A stretch of DNA of 19,775 nucleotides from Chitinophaga pinensis (GTDB taxonomy: Bacteria; Bacteroidota; Bacteroidia; NS11-12g; UBA9320). The notes under the pieces are model-generated. The model was given only the letters and a program-made list of their open reading frames with translations. It was not told the origin of the DNA and did not search any database. This document shows, one piece after another, positions 1 through 7,488 of the stretch. Position numbers and translations under genes: made by a program. The DNA lies in contig CAMDCQ010000016.1 of assembly GCA_945890595.1 (NCBI GenBank), positions 1-19,775 of the forward strand, in the 5' to 3' direction. Position 1 is the stretch's first letter. Each line of letters opens with the position of its first letter.

Positions 1-17
1 TATAAAATAAAACAGAG

Positions 18-1238
18 ATGAACAAAATAATTTCAAGTATTTTTCTTTTGCTAAGCATTACCACATTTGCTCAGACAGAAGACGTGGTAGCAACGGCAGG
101 AGGTGTAAATGATGTGTATTATGATTTTGAAACACAAAGTAAAGCGGCAGTTGCCAGAAGCACGTGGGATATAGGTTTAACCACAGATCCACAAGGTGCA
201 AGTATCATTATTAATGAAAACGGAGGAACTGAACTTTATCTTTTTGGAGCAGATACAAGTAAATGGAGTACGTTGGACACAACAGGTATGAAATGGACAA
301 AAATTTACAACTCAGAAACTACCTGGGCTTCGGGCGCATTTGCGAATCAAGGTACCAATCATCCGGATTACGGATGGGGTGTGTACAATAGTACCTCACA
401 TGACATTGTAGGTAATCGTATTTTTATTCTGAAAAACACCTTAGGTGAACTATGGAAAGTTATGGTGCCTGCTATGAAAGCCAATGGCGATTTTGCCGTT
501 AGAATGGCTAAAATAAGTGGCTCCTCTGAAATGACCTATACCTTCAATAAAATGGCCTTCAAGAATAAACACTTTCACTTGATTACCGTAAATAACGCTT
601 CAGCACCTATATCTACAAATCCAAATAAGAAAGATTGGGATTTGTTGTTTACCAAGTATATCACGTTTGTGCAAGCTGGACCTAACAGTAGATACCAACC
701 CGTAGCTGGTGTTAAAGTGAATGTTGGCTGCGAAGTTGCTCAACGTGACGGCATAGCAACTACCAGTGATGATACAGCTTCTTTATCTTGGAGTTCTTCT
801 ATTACCGAAATAGGATGGGATTGGAAAACATTTGATATGGCATCTACCAGTTATCTAATGGTTCCTGATAGAACCTATTTTATAAGAACAGCAAATGGCG
901 CTGTTTGGAAACTGTGGTTTACAGACTTTACCGTTGGTACTGCTAATTTTAGTTTCAATACTAAATTGATCAGAGAATCTGCGAGCACCAAAAATATGGT
1001 TCAGTTGAAAACGCAGGTTTATCCTAATCCAGCAAGCAATGCATTGACGATTAGAAACAACGAGAACGAATCACTTACAGCTACACTGATAAATGCGCAA
1101 GGATCAGTAATTCTTACAGATAATTTGAGTGCATTTACCGCTAAAACGATTCCAACGTCAGACTTTGCCAAAGGAATTTATTTTTTACAGTTAAGTACTT
1201 CTACTACAAGCAATACCCAAAGAGTAATCTTTGAATAA
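18..1238 (+). CDS. HmuY-like secreted protein with T9SS type A sorting domain
   Basis: 406 residues. The N-terminus is a signal peptide (MNK start, hydrophobic run, cleavage after TFAQ at about residue 19). The body (about 25-325) has the layout of the HmuY family: an early 'VYYDFET...STWDIGL' segment, a middle 'DWDLLFTKY' segment and a late 'IGWDWKTFD...DRTYFIRT' segment. Residues 334-406 form a type A T9SS C-terminal domain (VYPNP start, GIYFLQL strand, basic Arg near the end), so it should cross the outer membrane and be surface-anchored or released. HmuY proteins pass haem to a partner TonB receptor; the receptor gene follows directly, overlapping this stop codon. It has four histidines, two in a KHFH motif that could be a ligand site (inference). 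The third operon gene is a paralogue. The family is fairly sure; haem as ligand is inferred. Confidence 0.75.
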   Translation: MNKIISSIFLLLSITTFAQTEDVVATAGGVNDVYYDFETQSKAAVARSTWDIGLTTDPQGASIIINENGGTELYLFGADTSKWSTLDTTGMKWTKIYNSETTWASGAFANQGTNHPDYGWGVYNSTSHDIVGNRIFILKNTLGELWKVMVPAMKANGDFAVRMAKISGSSEMTYTFNKMAFKNKHFHLITVNNASAPISTNPNKKDWDLLFTKYITFVQAGPNSRYQPVAGVKVNVGCEVAQRDGIATTSDDTASLSWSSSITEIGWDWKTFDMASTSYLMVPDRTYFIRTANGAVWKLWFTDFTVGTANFSFNTKLIRESASTKNMVQLKTQVYPNPASNALTIRNNENESLTATLINAQGSVILTDNLSAFTAKTIPTSDFAKGIYFLQLSTSTTSNTQRVIFE

Positions 1239-3246
1239 GCAACTATTTATAATACTATTTTTACTGGTTGTCCCTGCGCTTTCGTGGGGACAAATCAGTA
1301 GTATAACGAGTTCTTACGATACGGCAAAACTCAAAGAGGTTATTGTAACAGATATTCACTCTAACAAAGACTTAAGCAAAACAGTACTTAATATTTCAAA
1401 AATAAATGCTAAACGCATAGAAGAACTAGGCGCAGTAGACCTAAGAGATGCACTTACTTTTGAAAACAACATACGATTGAGTAGAGATAACGCTATCGGA
1501 TCATCTGGGCTTACCATGATGGGGATAGGTGGCGATAATGTGAAACTACTGATTGACGGCGTACCGGTAATCGGTCGCTTGTTTAATCAATTGGACCTGG
1601 AGCAATTTAACCTCGAAAATGTCAAGCAAATAGAGATTATAAAAGGTCCCATGTCGGTTATATACGGAAGTAATGCACTGGCCGGAACAATCAATATTGT
1701 TACGAATAATACGAATTCAAAGCCCCGATTTAATCTAAATGCGAATCACGAAACCGATGGACAATACGCCCTAACGGCTACGGCTTCCAAATCGTTTAAA
1801 AATAATTTTATCACCTTAAGCGGAGGCAGGACTATGTTTACGGGATGGAGTGCTAACAACACAGACCGAACATTTGACTGGTTACCCAAAGAGCAATATA
1901 CGGGAAGAATGCAGTATAGCTATACCCACAAAAATGCTATCATCAATGTTCGTAGCGAATTACTTCATTCTAAGCTGCTAGACAGAGGAGCGCCACTATT
2001 GCCCTATAAGGAGGCGGCTATCGACCAATGGTACACGAACAAACGGTTTGATAACAGCTTGAGCTACCAAAATAAAATAGGAGGGGATCATGGCTCTTCC
2101 ATTCAAATGATTCTAGGGAATAATAATTTTAAAAGGGTTAAGAATAAGTACTATAAAAGTCTAGTAACTCTCGAGCAAGAATTGGTACAAGGCTACGAAG
2201 AACAAGATACACAAACCTTTAATGCTTCTGTTTTTAGAACAATTTATGGTCTGAATAAAGCTAGAACACTTGGTATAGAAACCCTCTTGGGATTTGATGG
2301 TAATTATGAAGTGGGTACTGGTAACAGAATAAAAAATAACCAACAAGAGCAACTCGATGCGGCTTTATTTGCTAGTGCAGAGAAACAAATATCCAAGAAT
2401 TTCTTAGCGCGTGGAGGTGTACGCTATGCCTACAATTCTGCATTTCAATCGCCATTGCTTTATTCGTTGCAAACCAAGTTTGATTTAAAAAACGCTCAGC
2501 TTATCAAGTTCTCGTATGGAAAAGGATTTAGAGCTCCTTCGCTCAAAGAGTTATACCTAGATTTTAATGATAGCCGACACGAGGTGTTTGGAGATAGCAC
2601 ATTAAATTCAGAAACCTCTCATTCATTTACTGGATCTTACACCAAGTACCTAAAAAAAGGCGATGCGCATTTTAGTACTACCGTAGACGGTTTTTACAAT
2701 AACATTGCCAATAAAATAGAACTTATTGTAACGGGTCCGATACAAGCTAAATATGGAAATATCGGCACCTTTCAATCGGTAGGAGGTGACCTCAGTCAGA
2801 AGATTTTGTACAAAGATTTTGGACTAAATGGCTCGTTTAATTATACGGGTATTTACAATGGTGTAGATGGAAGTAAAAAGGAATTCTTCTTTTCTCCGCA
2901 GGTGGTTGTTAACCCAACCTATTCCTGGAAAAAACAAAATCTTTCTGTGAACCTCTTTTATAATTATTTTGGTAGAATCTCTAGGGTGTTCAGCAATACC
3001 GATAGTGCCAATATTAATGTTCAACAACAAGACGCCTATTCTATGCTTGATTTCACTTTAAATAAGTCGTTTATGAATAAGAAACTGAGATTAACGCTCG
3101 GAGCTAGAAATATACTTGGTGTTATCAATATCAATGCAAATACCACCGAAGTAGGTGCCCATACACCGAGCACTACTTTTATTTCGGTAAGTCCAGGCAG
3201 AACCTATTTTATCAATGTACGTTATGAGCTATTTAAAAAAGATTAG
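1231..3246 (+). CDS. TonB-dependent outer-membrane receptor (HmuR-like)
   Basis: 671 residues. It starts at TTG, overlapping the stop codon of the upstream gene by 8 bases; this start is chosen because it gives a clean signal peptide (MNKQLFIILF... cleaved near SWGQ, residue 21). A TonB-box-like segment 'LKEVIVT' lies at about 34-40. The plug domain follows (about 45-160), with 'VKLLIDGVPVIG' and the conserved 'IEIIKGPMSVIYGSNALAGTINIVT'. The rest is a beta-barrel of alternating strands ending with an aromatic-rich strand (RTYFINVRYELF). There is no carboxypeptidase-like N-terminal extension, so it is a plain receptor rather than a SusC-type protein. Because HmuY-like genes lie on both sides, the substrate is likely haem or a related tetrapyrrole, though sequence alone cannot settle this. 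Translational coupling to both neighbours is likely. Confidence 0.85.
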   Translation: MNKQLFIILFLLVVPALSWGQISSITSSYDTAKLKEVIVTDIHSNKDLSKTVLNISKINAKRIEELGAVDLRDALTFENNIRLSRDNAIGSSGLTMMGIGGDNVKLLIDGVPVIGRLFNQLDLEQFNLENVKQIEIIKGPMSVIYGSNALAGTINIVTNNTNSKPRFNLNANHETDGQYALTATASKSFKNNFITLSGGRTMFTGWSANNTDRTFDWLPKEQYTGRMQYSYTHKNAIINVRSELLHSKLLDRGAPLLPYKEAAIDQWYTNKRFDNSLSYQNKIGGDHGSSIQMILGNNNFKRVKNKYYKSLVTLEQELVQGYEEQDTQTFNASVFRTIYGLNKARTLGIETLLGFDGNYEVGTGNRIKNNQQEQLDAALFASAEKQISKNFLARGGVRYAYNSAFQSPLLYSLQTKFDLKNAQLIKFSYGKGFRAPSLKELYLDFNDSRHEVFGDSTLNSETSHSFTGSYTKYLKKGDAHFSTTVDGFYNNIANKIELIVTGPIQAKYGNIGTFQSVGGDLSQKILYKDFGLNGSFNYTGIYNGVDGSKKEFFFSPQVVVNPTYSWKKQNLSVNLFYNYFGRISRVFSNTDSANINVQQQDAYSMLDFTLNKSFMNKKLRLTLGARNILGVININANTTEVGAHTPSTTFISVSPGRTYFINVRYELFKKD

Positions 3247-4144
3247 TTTTTTATCGCTGCTGTTTATGGCAGCATGTTTTCCAAAAGAAGATGCGATAGA
3301 ACCGATTATACGGTTAAATAAATCAGTGTCGCTTGATGCTGGACCGTATAAAAATACGGTTGCCTTTTATTCGTTGGATAAGGCAGAAGTAATAGCAGAG
3401 GCTAGTCCGTTGGATTGGGATTTTTATATAGATGAAGACGTTATTCGTCTCAACTATTTCCGAAGTATGCGCGTTGCGTTGTTTAACGAGACTTGGGCTA
3501 AACTGGAAGATACCGTTGGTCTACAATTTAGATTTTTAACCTATGATAATGACCTTGGCTTAAGTCAGTGGGAACTTGCCGAAAATCAGATTTATGTTGT
3601 CGATTATGGCATTGATAATGCCGGCAATACTATGGGTCTCACGAGTGTTAAATTTGAAAGAACGCCAAATGGAATGAAGATTTGGTACAATGCATTGGGG
3701 TCAAATTTTGAGTCAGTTGAGGAGATAAGCAGCACATCGTTTTACTATAACCTCAGAGAAAAAAAGACATTAGACCTACCTGCCGAGTTGGAGTATGACT
3801 TAGCTTTTGGGAAGTACACAGACTTGGTTACTGTAGATAATATCACAGAAGATTATTTAATATACGGTACCATTCAAAGTCGTACCCTTGCGTATGCGGT
3901 GAATGAGGCATTTGCAGATGTGAAGCAAGATGAGTTTGATCTTATCAGACTGATGGAGAAGAAAGACGTTATTGGGTGGGATTGGAAAAATTTTAACAGA
4001 CCCAAAAATGCTTATGAAATTGTCGATAATAGAACGTACCTGGTGATGAGTAATGCTGGATACCGATTTAAACTACGTTTTGTGAATTTCTACAACACCG
4101 CAGGTCAATCTGGTCATCCTACTTTTGAGTGGGAGTTGTTGTAA
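3224..4144 (+). CDS. HmuY-like lipoprotein
   Basis: 306 residues from the ATG at 3224; an in-frame ATG at 3215 would add three residues, but the later start gives the better lipoprotein signal (MSYLKKISFLSLLFMAAC, lipobox FMAAC, lipidated Cys18). The gene overlaps the end of the TonB receptor. The HmuY-type layout is visible: 'DAGPYKNTVAFYSLD', 'DWDFYIDEDVIRLNYF', 'YDLAFGKYT', and 'IGWDWKNFNRPKNAYEIVDNRTY' near the C-terminus. The middle and C-terminal segments align well with the first gene of the operon, so the two are paralogues, one lipid-anchored and one T9SS-exported. It has only one histidine, near the C-terminus, so bis-histidine haem binding as in Porphyromonas HmuY is not possible; methionine ligands or another ligand are alternatives. 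Confidence 0.72.
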   Translation: MSYLKKISFLSLLFMAACFPKEDAIEPIIRLNKSVSLDAGPYKNTVAFYSLDKAEVIAEASPLDWDFYIDEDVIRLNYFRSMRVALFNETWAKLEDTVGLQFRFLTYDNDLGLSQWELAENQIYVVDYGIDNAGNTMGLTSVKFERTPNGMKIWYNALGSNFESVEEISSTSFYYNLREKKTLDLPAELEYDLAFGKYTDLVTVDNITEDYLIYGTIQSRTLAYAVNEAFADVKQDEFDLIRLMEKKDVIGWDWKNFNRPKNAYEIVDNRTYLVMSNAGYRFKLRFVNFYNTAGQSGHPTFEWELL

Positions 4145-4218
4145 GTTCAAACTCAAGTATCAAACACAAACTCAAAAATTTTATTCGTTTCCCGGAGGAA
4201 CTGGCAGAGGTGGTTTCC

Positions 4219-4707
4219 TTAAATGAAAAAAGCCTGTTGTATCTTTTTCCAGTGCTTCAATAATAGCCTGGTCTTGTTTTTAGTATGTGAGTATGTGAAA
4301 TATCTAGCCCAGCTGTCCCAACTGTATAGAATTGGTAGACCAGAAGTCAAAAAGTATGTCGTTGCAGTAGCGTCATAGATACCTGCAGTTTTCGTATATA
4401 TAGTAATTATCTTCTCCATACCGAACGGAGTGTGCAAGTAGGTGCTATCCCTTATACTTAATAACGCAAGATTCATTTGAAAGCCATTTGTGTTTATATT
4501 TTTTTCAATGCTCTCTGTAATGGTGGTAGATGATATAAATGTTAAAGTGTCGTCATTCTTTGTGATTTCATAAAACAGATTGAAGTTTCGGTACTTACCA
4601 TACTCAATAATTGAAGAATCAGTTTTAATTATTTCACCACTTCTATATTTTTGGTTTACTTTAACATTCCACCGAGGCCTTGGCTCAGGAGGGTTGCTCC
4701 CAACCAA
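4219..4707 (-). CDS. Hypothetical protein with uncertain, possibly damaged 5' end
   Basis: About 162 residues; family not recognised. The composition looks coding (regular beta-type pattern, 'GEIIKTDSSIIEYGKYRNFNLFYEI', 'FGMEKIITIYTKTAGIYDATATTYF', basic C-terminus), resembling the small secreted proteins common in Bacteroidota. No ATG or GTG start exists: the frame is open back to a TGA at 4743-4741, and the only common candidate is TTG at 4707. Codons just upstream read FTLLNVIIYLVGS, which looks like the end of a lipoprotein signal peptide in which the lipobox Cys is replaced by Ser, with no initiating Met or basic N-region. The gene is therefore either decayed at its 5' end or starts at a rare codon. 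It lies 70 bases downstream of the radical SAM gene on the same strand and may be its distal operon partner. Confidence 0.5.
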   Translation of the reverse strand: MVGSNPPEPRPRWNVKVNQKYRSGEIIKTDSSIIEYGKYRNFNLFYEITKNDDTLTFISSTTITESIEKNINTNGFQMNLALLSIRDSTYLHTPFGMEKIITIYTKTAGIYDATATTYFLTSGLPILYSWDSWARYFTYSHTKNKTRLLLKHWKKIQQAFFI

Positions 4708-4776
4708 GTAAATTATAACATTAAGTAAGGTGAATTCGTTTCAATACCCAACAATAAGATTTTTAATTGGATCTTA

Positions 4777-6963
4777 TTACAACACCAACAATCCCATATC
4801 CCTCACAACATCCATCTCCTCACTAAACCATAATGCCTCTATGTCGTCATAGTCTTTTTCGAAAGAGTCCTTCAATTGCTTAAAAGTAGTTATCTTTTGT
4901 GCGGAGTAGTGCATAGCAGACAGCCATGAGACTAGCCACTCCCCAAGTTCGGTATCCAGTTCTAAGGTCTCAGTTGCCTTCTTACTATGAAGCGTTATGG
5001 CTATAAAATCTTCTCCGTTTTCTACTGCAGGTGCGTTACCTATCCAAACTAATTTATCGGTTAGGCGAGGAATTTTTTCTTCTTCTGAATTAAGGCTCTT
5101 TAGTATAAAATCAGCAGGGATAGTAGTCGCGGGTAAATCAAATTCAAACTCTTCAGCATCAAACCATTCGCGCAAGGGCGTGTCAAAACAAATGCCGTGC
5201 ATGTAATTGTACAGCGATTTTTTAAGTCCGAAGCTAAAGGCGTTGTGATTTATACCGGTACTGTCGGTAAATTGCACATCGTTGTTGGCAAAGCTTATTT
5301 TTTCTAAATGAGGTGTAATTCCATATGCATCAGGATTTAAGCCAACTGGACTATGCGCGGTGAGCGCAAACTGATGCCAAAATCCTGATTGAATTACTTC
5401 AGCTTCAAAAAGCTGTCTTACCATCTCCAGACTGTCAATCGTTTCTTGAACCGTTTGTGTGGGGTAACCATACATCAAGTAAGCGTGCACCATAATACCT
5501 GTTTCTGTAAAATGGCGGGTAACTTGGGCTACTTGCTCTACCGTAACGCCTTTGTCTATAAGTTTAAGCAGTCTATTGGATGCCACTTCTAAACCCCCAG
5601 AAACCGCTATACATCCACTGGCTTTGAGCAGCACGCAAAGGTCTCTTGTAAAGTTTTTTTCAAAGCGGATATTGGTCCACCAGGTTACATCTAGGTTTCT
5701 TTTCAGAATTTCCAACGCTACTTCACGCATAAGTGCCGGCGGAGCTGCTTCATCTACAAAATGGAAACCACGTTCATTGGTTTGCGCTAGTATCGCTTCC
5801 ATTCGGTCTACCAAAATAGAGGCAGCGATAGGTTCGTATTGACCAATGTAGTCTAATGAAATATCGCAAAAAGTGCACTTACCCCAATAGCATCCGTGAG
5901 CCATCGTAAGCTTATTCCAGCGGCCATCACTCCATAAGCTGTGCATCGGATTAGCAACTTCTATTACGCTAATGTAGTGCGTAAGCAATAAGTCAGAGTA
6001 GTCGGGTGTGCCCAGTTCTGCTTGCTTGTAATCTTTACGCAGCGAAAAGTTATTGTAAAGTACTTTGTCGCTTTCTCTCAAAAAAGTACGTTTGAAAAGA
6101 AAGTCTTTAGTCTCACTATTAGATGTTACAAAGGAGTGCAGCAGTTCTATGGGTAATTCGCCATCGTCAAGCGTAATGAAATCAAAATAATCAAAAACCT
6201 TGGGCTCGTTTAAGCTTCGCAATTCAGTATTAGCAAATCCGCCACCCATCGCTATTTTTATGCTTGGATAAGCTTCTTTAATATACTGCGCACAGCGAAA
6301 CGCACTAAATAAATTGCCTGGAAAAGGAGCAGAGATGCATACCAATTTGGGTTGGTGCTCTGCCACTTGTTGTGCCAATATACCGAGCGAAATCTTATCA
6401 ATATACGAAAGCTCAGAGCGGAGTTCTTCGTGCAATTCGTCAAATGAATTAGCGCTTTTGCCCAGTTGTTCTGCATATCTACTAACCCCAAAATTAGCAT
6501 CTACACTTTCTTGTATAAAATCAGTTAAATCTTCGATATATAGGGTGGCAAGGTGTTTGGCTTTATCTGCCATTCCCATATTTCCAAAGGCCCATTCCAT
6601 ATAGTCGTTTTCTATAAACCGACTCGCTTCTGGCAAGTAGTTTTCGGTGCATATTTGACGAGCTAAGGTAGGGTTGTGTCCTTGTAAAAAGGAAATTACC
6701 GAATCAATGGTATGAATATACTTGCCTTGTAAAGCAAATATGCGTTTTGCATTTTCACTCTCTATGCTTTGTTGGTGTTCTGCAAAGTCAAAAATGTCTT
6801 GTAGTCCTTTCTTGGAAAATAGAGCTAAGATTACTTCAATACCTAAGTCCATTTGAAAGGCAGATATTCCTTTCGTATTAAGAAAACCTTTGAGATACGC
6901 AGTAGCCGGATAAGGTGTATTTAGCTGTGTAAAAGGAGGCGTTATGAGCAGAAGGTCTTTCAG
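4777..6963 (-). CDS. B12-binding-type radical SAM protein (CTG start)
   Basis: 728 residues if started at CTG 6963; the first ATG is at 6852. The longer form is preferred because the 37 upstream codons are open and read KDLLLITPPFTQLNTPYPAT...YLKGFL, a typical N-terminus of B12-binding-domain radical SAM proteins, and a -7 promoter box ends 5 bases before the CTG. The N-terminal part (about 1-280) has a Rossmann-like pattern ('PKLVCISAPFPG', 'IKIAMGGGFAN', 'FDFITLDDGELP'), but no DxHxxG base-off cobalamin motif is seen. The radical SAM core begins at 'AHGCYWGKCTFCDI', with Cys358, Cys363 and Cys366 giving CX4CX2C, followed by 'FHFVDEAAPP', 'GCIAVSGGLEVASNRLLKLIDKG' and 'GIMVHAYLMYGYPTQT'. Probable [4Fe-4S]/SAM enzyme; substrate unknown. 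A separate promoter makes it its own unit, with the following orphan frame perhaps co-transcribed. Confidence 0.85.
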   Translation of the reverse strand: MKDLLLITPPFTQLNTPYPATAYLKGFLNTKGISAFQMDLGIEVILALFSKKGLQDIFDFAEHQQSIESENAKRIFALQGKYIHTIDSVISFLQGHNPTLARQICTENYLPEASRFIENDYMEWAFGNMGMADKAKHLATLYIEDLTDFIQESVDANFGVSRYAEQLGKSANSFDELHEELRSELSYIDKISLGILAQQVAEHQPKLVCISAPFPGNLFSAFRCAQYIKEAYPSIKIAMGGGFANTELRSLNEPKVFDYFDFITLDDGELPIELLHSFVTSNSETKDFLFKRTFLRESDKVLYNNFSLRKDYKQAELGTPDYSDLLLTHYISVIEVANPMHSLWSDGRWNKLTMAHGCYWGKCTFCDISLDYIGQYEPIAASILVDRMEAILAQTNERGFHFVDEAAPPALMREVALEILKRNLDVTWWTNIRFEKNFTRDLCVLLKASGCIAVSGGLEVASNRLLKLIDKGVTVEQVAQVTRHFTETGIMVHAYLMYGYPTQTVQETIDSLEMVRQLFEAEVIQSGFWHQFALTAHSPVGLNPDAYGITPHLEKISFANNDVQFTDSTGINHNAFSFGLKKSLYNYMHGICFDTPLREWFDAEEFEFDLPATTIPADFILKSLNSEEEKIPRLTDKLVWIGNAPAVENGEDFIAITLHSKKATETLELDTELGEWLVSWLSAMHYSAQKITTFKQLKDSFEKDYDDIEALWFSEEMDVVRDMGLLVL

Positions 6964-6968
6964 AAGTG

Positions 6969-6976
6969 CGAAGATA
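6969..6976 (-). promoter_or_regulatory. -7 promoter box (TATCTTCG) of the radical SAM gene
   Basis: On the minus strand TATCTTCG matches the Bacteroidota -7 pattern TAnnTTTG with one T-to-C change, and ends 5 bases before the proposed CTG start. The same octamer with the same 5-base gap precedes the ABC exporter at 17888. A transcript from it would begin at or within a few bases of the start codon. No clear -33 TTG was found. Confidence 0.5.
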
Positions 6977-7021
6977 AAGTGCTTATACTTTAAATTGTCA
7001 CTTTAATCCGAACGATGTAAG

Positions 7022-7315
7022 TTAAGAAAGTTGGCTACTAATAATCACCAAATGTCTAGGCTCAACCTCAAATTCGTGTCTGTTTTGTTCAGAATTACAT
7101 TCATCACACAAAGGTACAATGTACCAATTGTTGCTTCGTTTACCGTCAGGAGGGAGTACGTGACCTCCAACGCTAGAGGGGTTATCGCAATTTTTATTTT
7201 TGCATACCGTAACGGTTCTGCCGTAATTTGTGGTCCAATAGGATAACCAAGAATTATGTCCTTTGGGTAATGATCTAGGCCCGCTTGGTCCCCATCGTAG
7301 GTTTTTGACTTTCAT
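7022..7315 (-). CDS. Small HNH-like zinc-binding protein
   Basis: 97 residues from the ATG at 7315. A TTG three codons upstream (7324) is in frame but lies inside the TACCTTTG promoter box, so it is rejected. Visible motif: Cys38 and Cys43 (CKNKNC), then 'VGGHVLPPDG' with His52, then 'NNWYIVPLCDECNSE' with Cys70, Cys73 and Asn74. This order (CxxxxC, hydrophobic-H, N, PLCxxCN) is that of the HNH/treble-clef endonuclease fold, here at minimum size with a basic, Trp-rich N-terminal third (KNLRWGPSGPR). The DNA-cleaving role is inferred from fold resemblance only. No toxin-antitoxin or restriction partner lies next to it; the neighbours are the radical SAM gene and an NTF2-like lipoprotein. It could be a housekeeping nucleic-acid-binding protein. 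Confidence 0.6.
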   Translation of the reverse strand: MKVKNLRWGPSGPRSLPKGHNSWLSYWTTNYGRTVTVCKNKNCDNPSSVGGHVLPPDGKRSNNWYIVPLCDECNSEQNRHEFEVEPRHLVIISSQLS

Positions 7316-7321
7316 CCGGCG

Positions 7322-7329
7322 CAAAGGTA
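7322..7329 (-). promoter_or_regulatory. -7 promoter box (TACCTTTG) of the HNH-like gene
   Basis: A perfect TAnnTTTG match on the minus strand, ending 6 bases before the ATG at 7315. It fixes the gene start downstream and predicts a leaderless or nearly leaderless mRNA. The upstream DNA is AT-rich, without a convincing -33 element. Confidence 0.6.
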
Positions 7330-7425
7330 TCTTTACAGACTTTACAGAGCTAGTTTTTTGATAACAAAATGATAATTATTTAGTTAAAACTGTATAATTA
7401 TCAGGAATTTACGGCTCTTTGACAG

Positions 7426-7449
7426 ATATGCCTTCGAGATTAGGCATAT
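7426..7449. repeat. Inverted repeat, possible weak terminator
   Basis: ATATGCC and GGCATAT form a perfect 7-bp stem around a 10-base loop, 40 bases beyond the stop codon of the NTF2-like lipoprotein (minus strand). No T-run follows in either direction, so intrinsic termination would be weak. The remaining gap 7325-7488 holds only the HNH gene promoter and AT-rich DNA. Confidence 0.35.
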
Positions 7450-7488
7450 TGGTCACTTTTCTAGGTGTTAGATTGCTGTCTTTAGGGT

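Noticed and set aside
3215..3223. ATG at 3215 as the start of the HmuY-like lipoprotein
   Set aside because: The extra residues MYV add nothing; the ATG at 3224 gives a standard MSYLKK lipoprotein N-region.
5552..5842. Plus-strand open frames inside the radical SAM gene, including 5389-5592 and 6314-6604
   Set aside because: They are antisense shadows of a well-supported enzyme, with no family resemblance and Ser-rich composition typical of complementary-strand frames.
7313..7324. TTG at 7324 as the start of the HNH-like protein
   Set aside because: The codon lies inside the TACCTTTG box, so it would be upstream of the transcript start; ATG at 7315 fits better.
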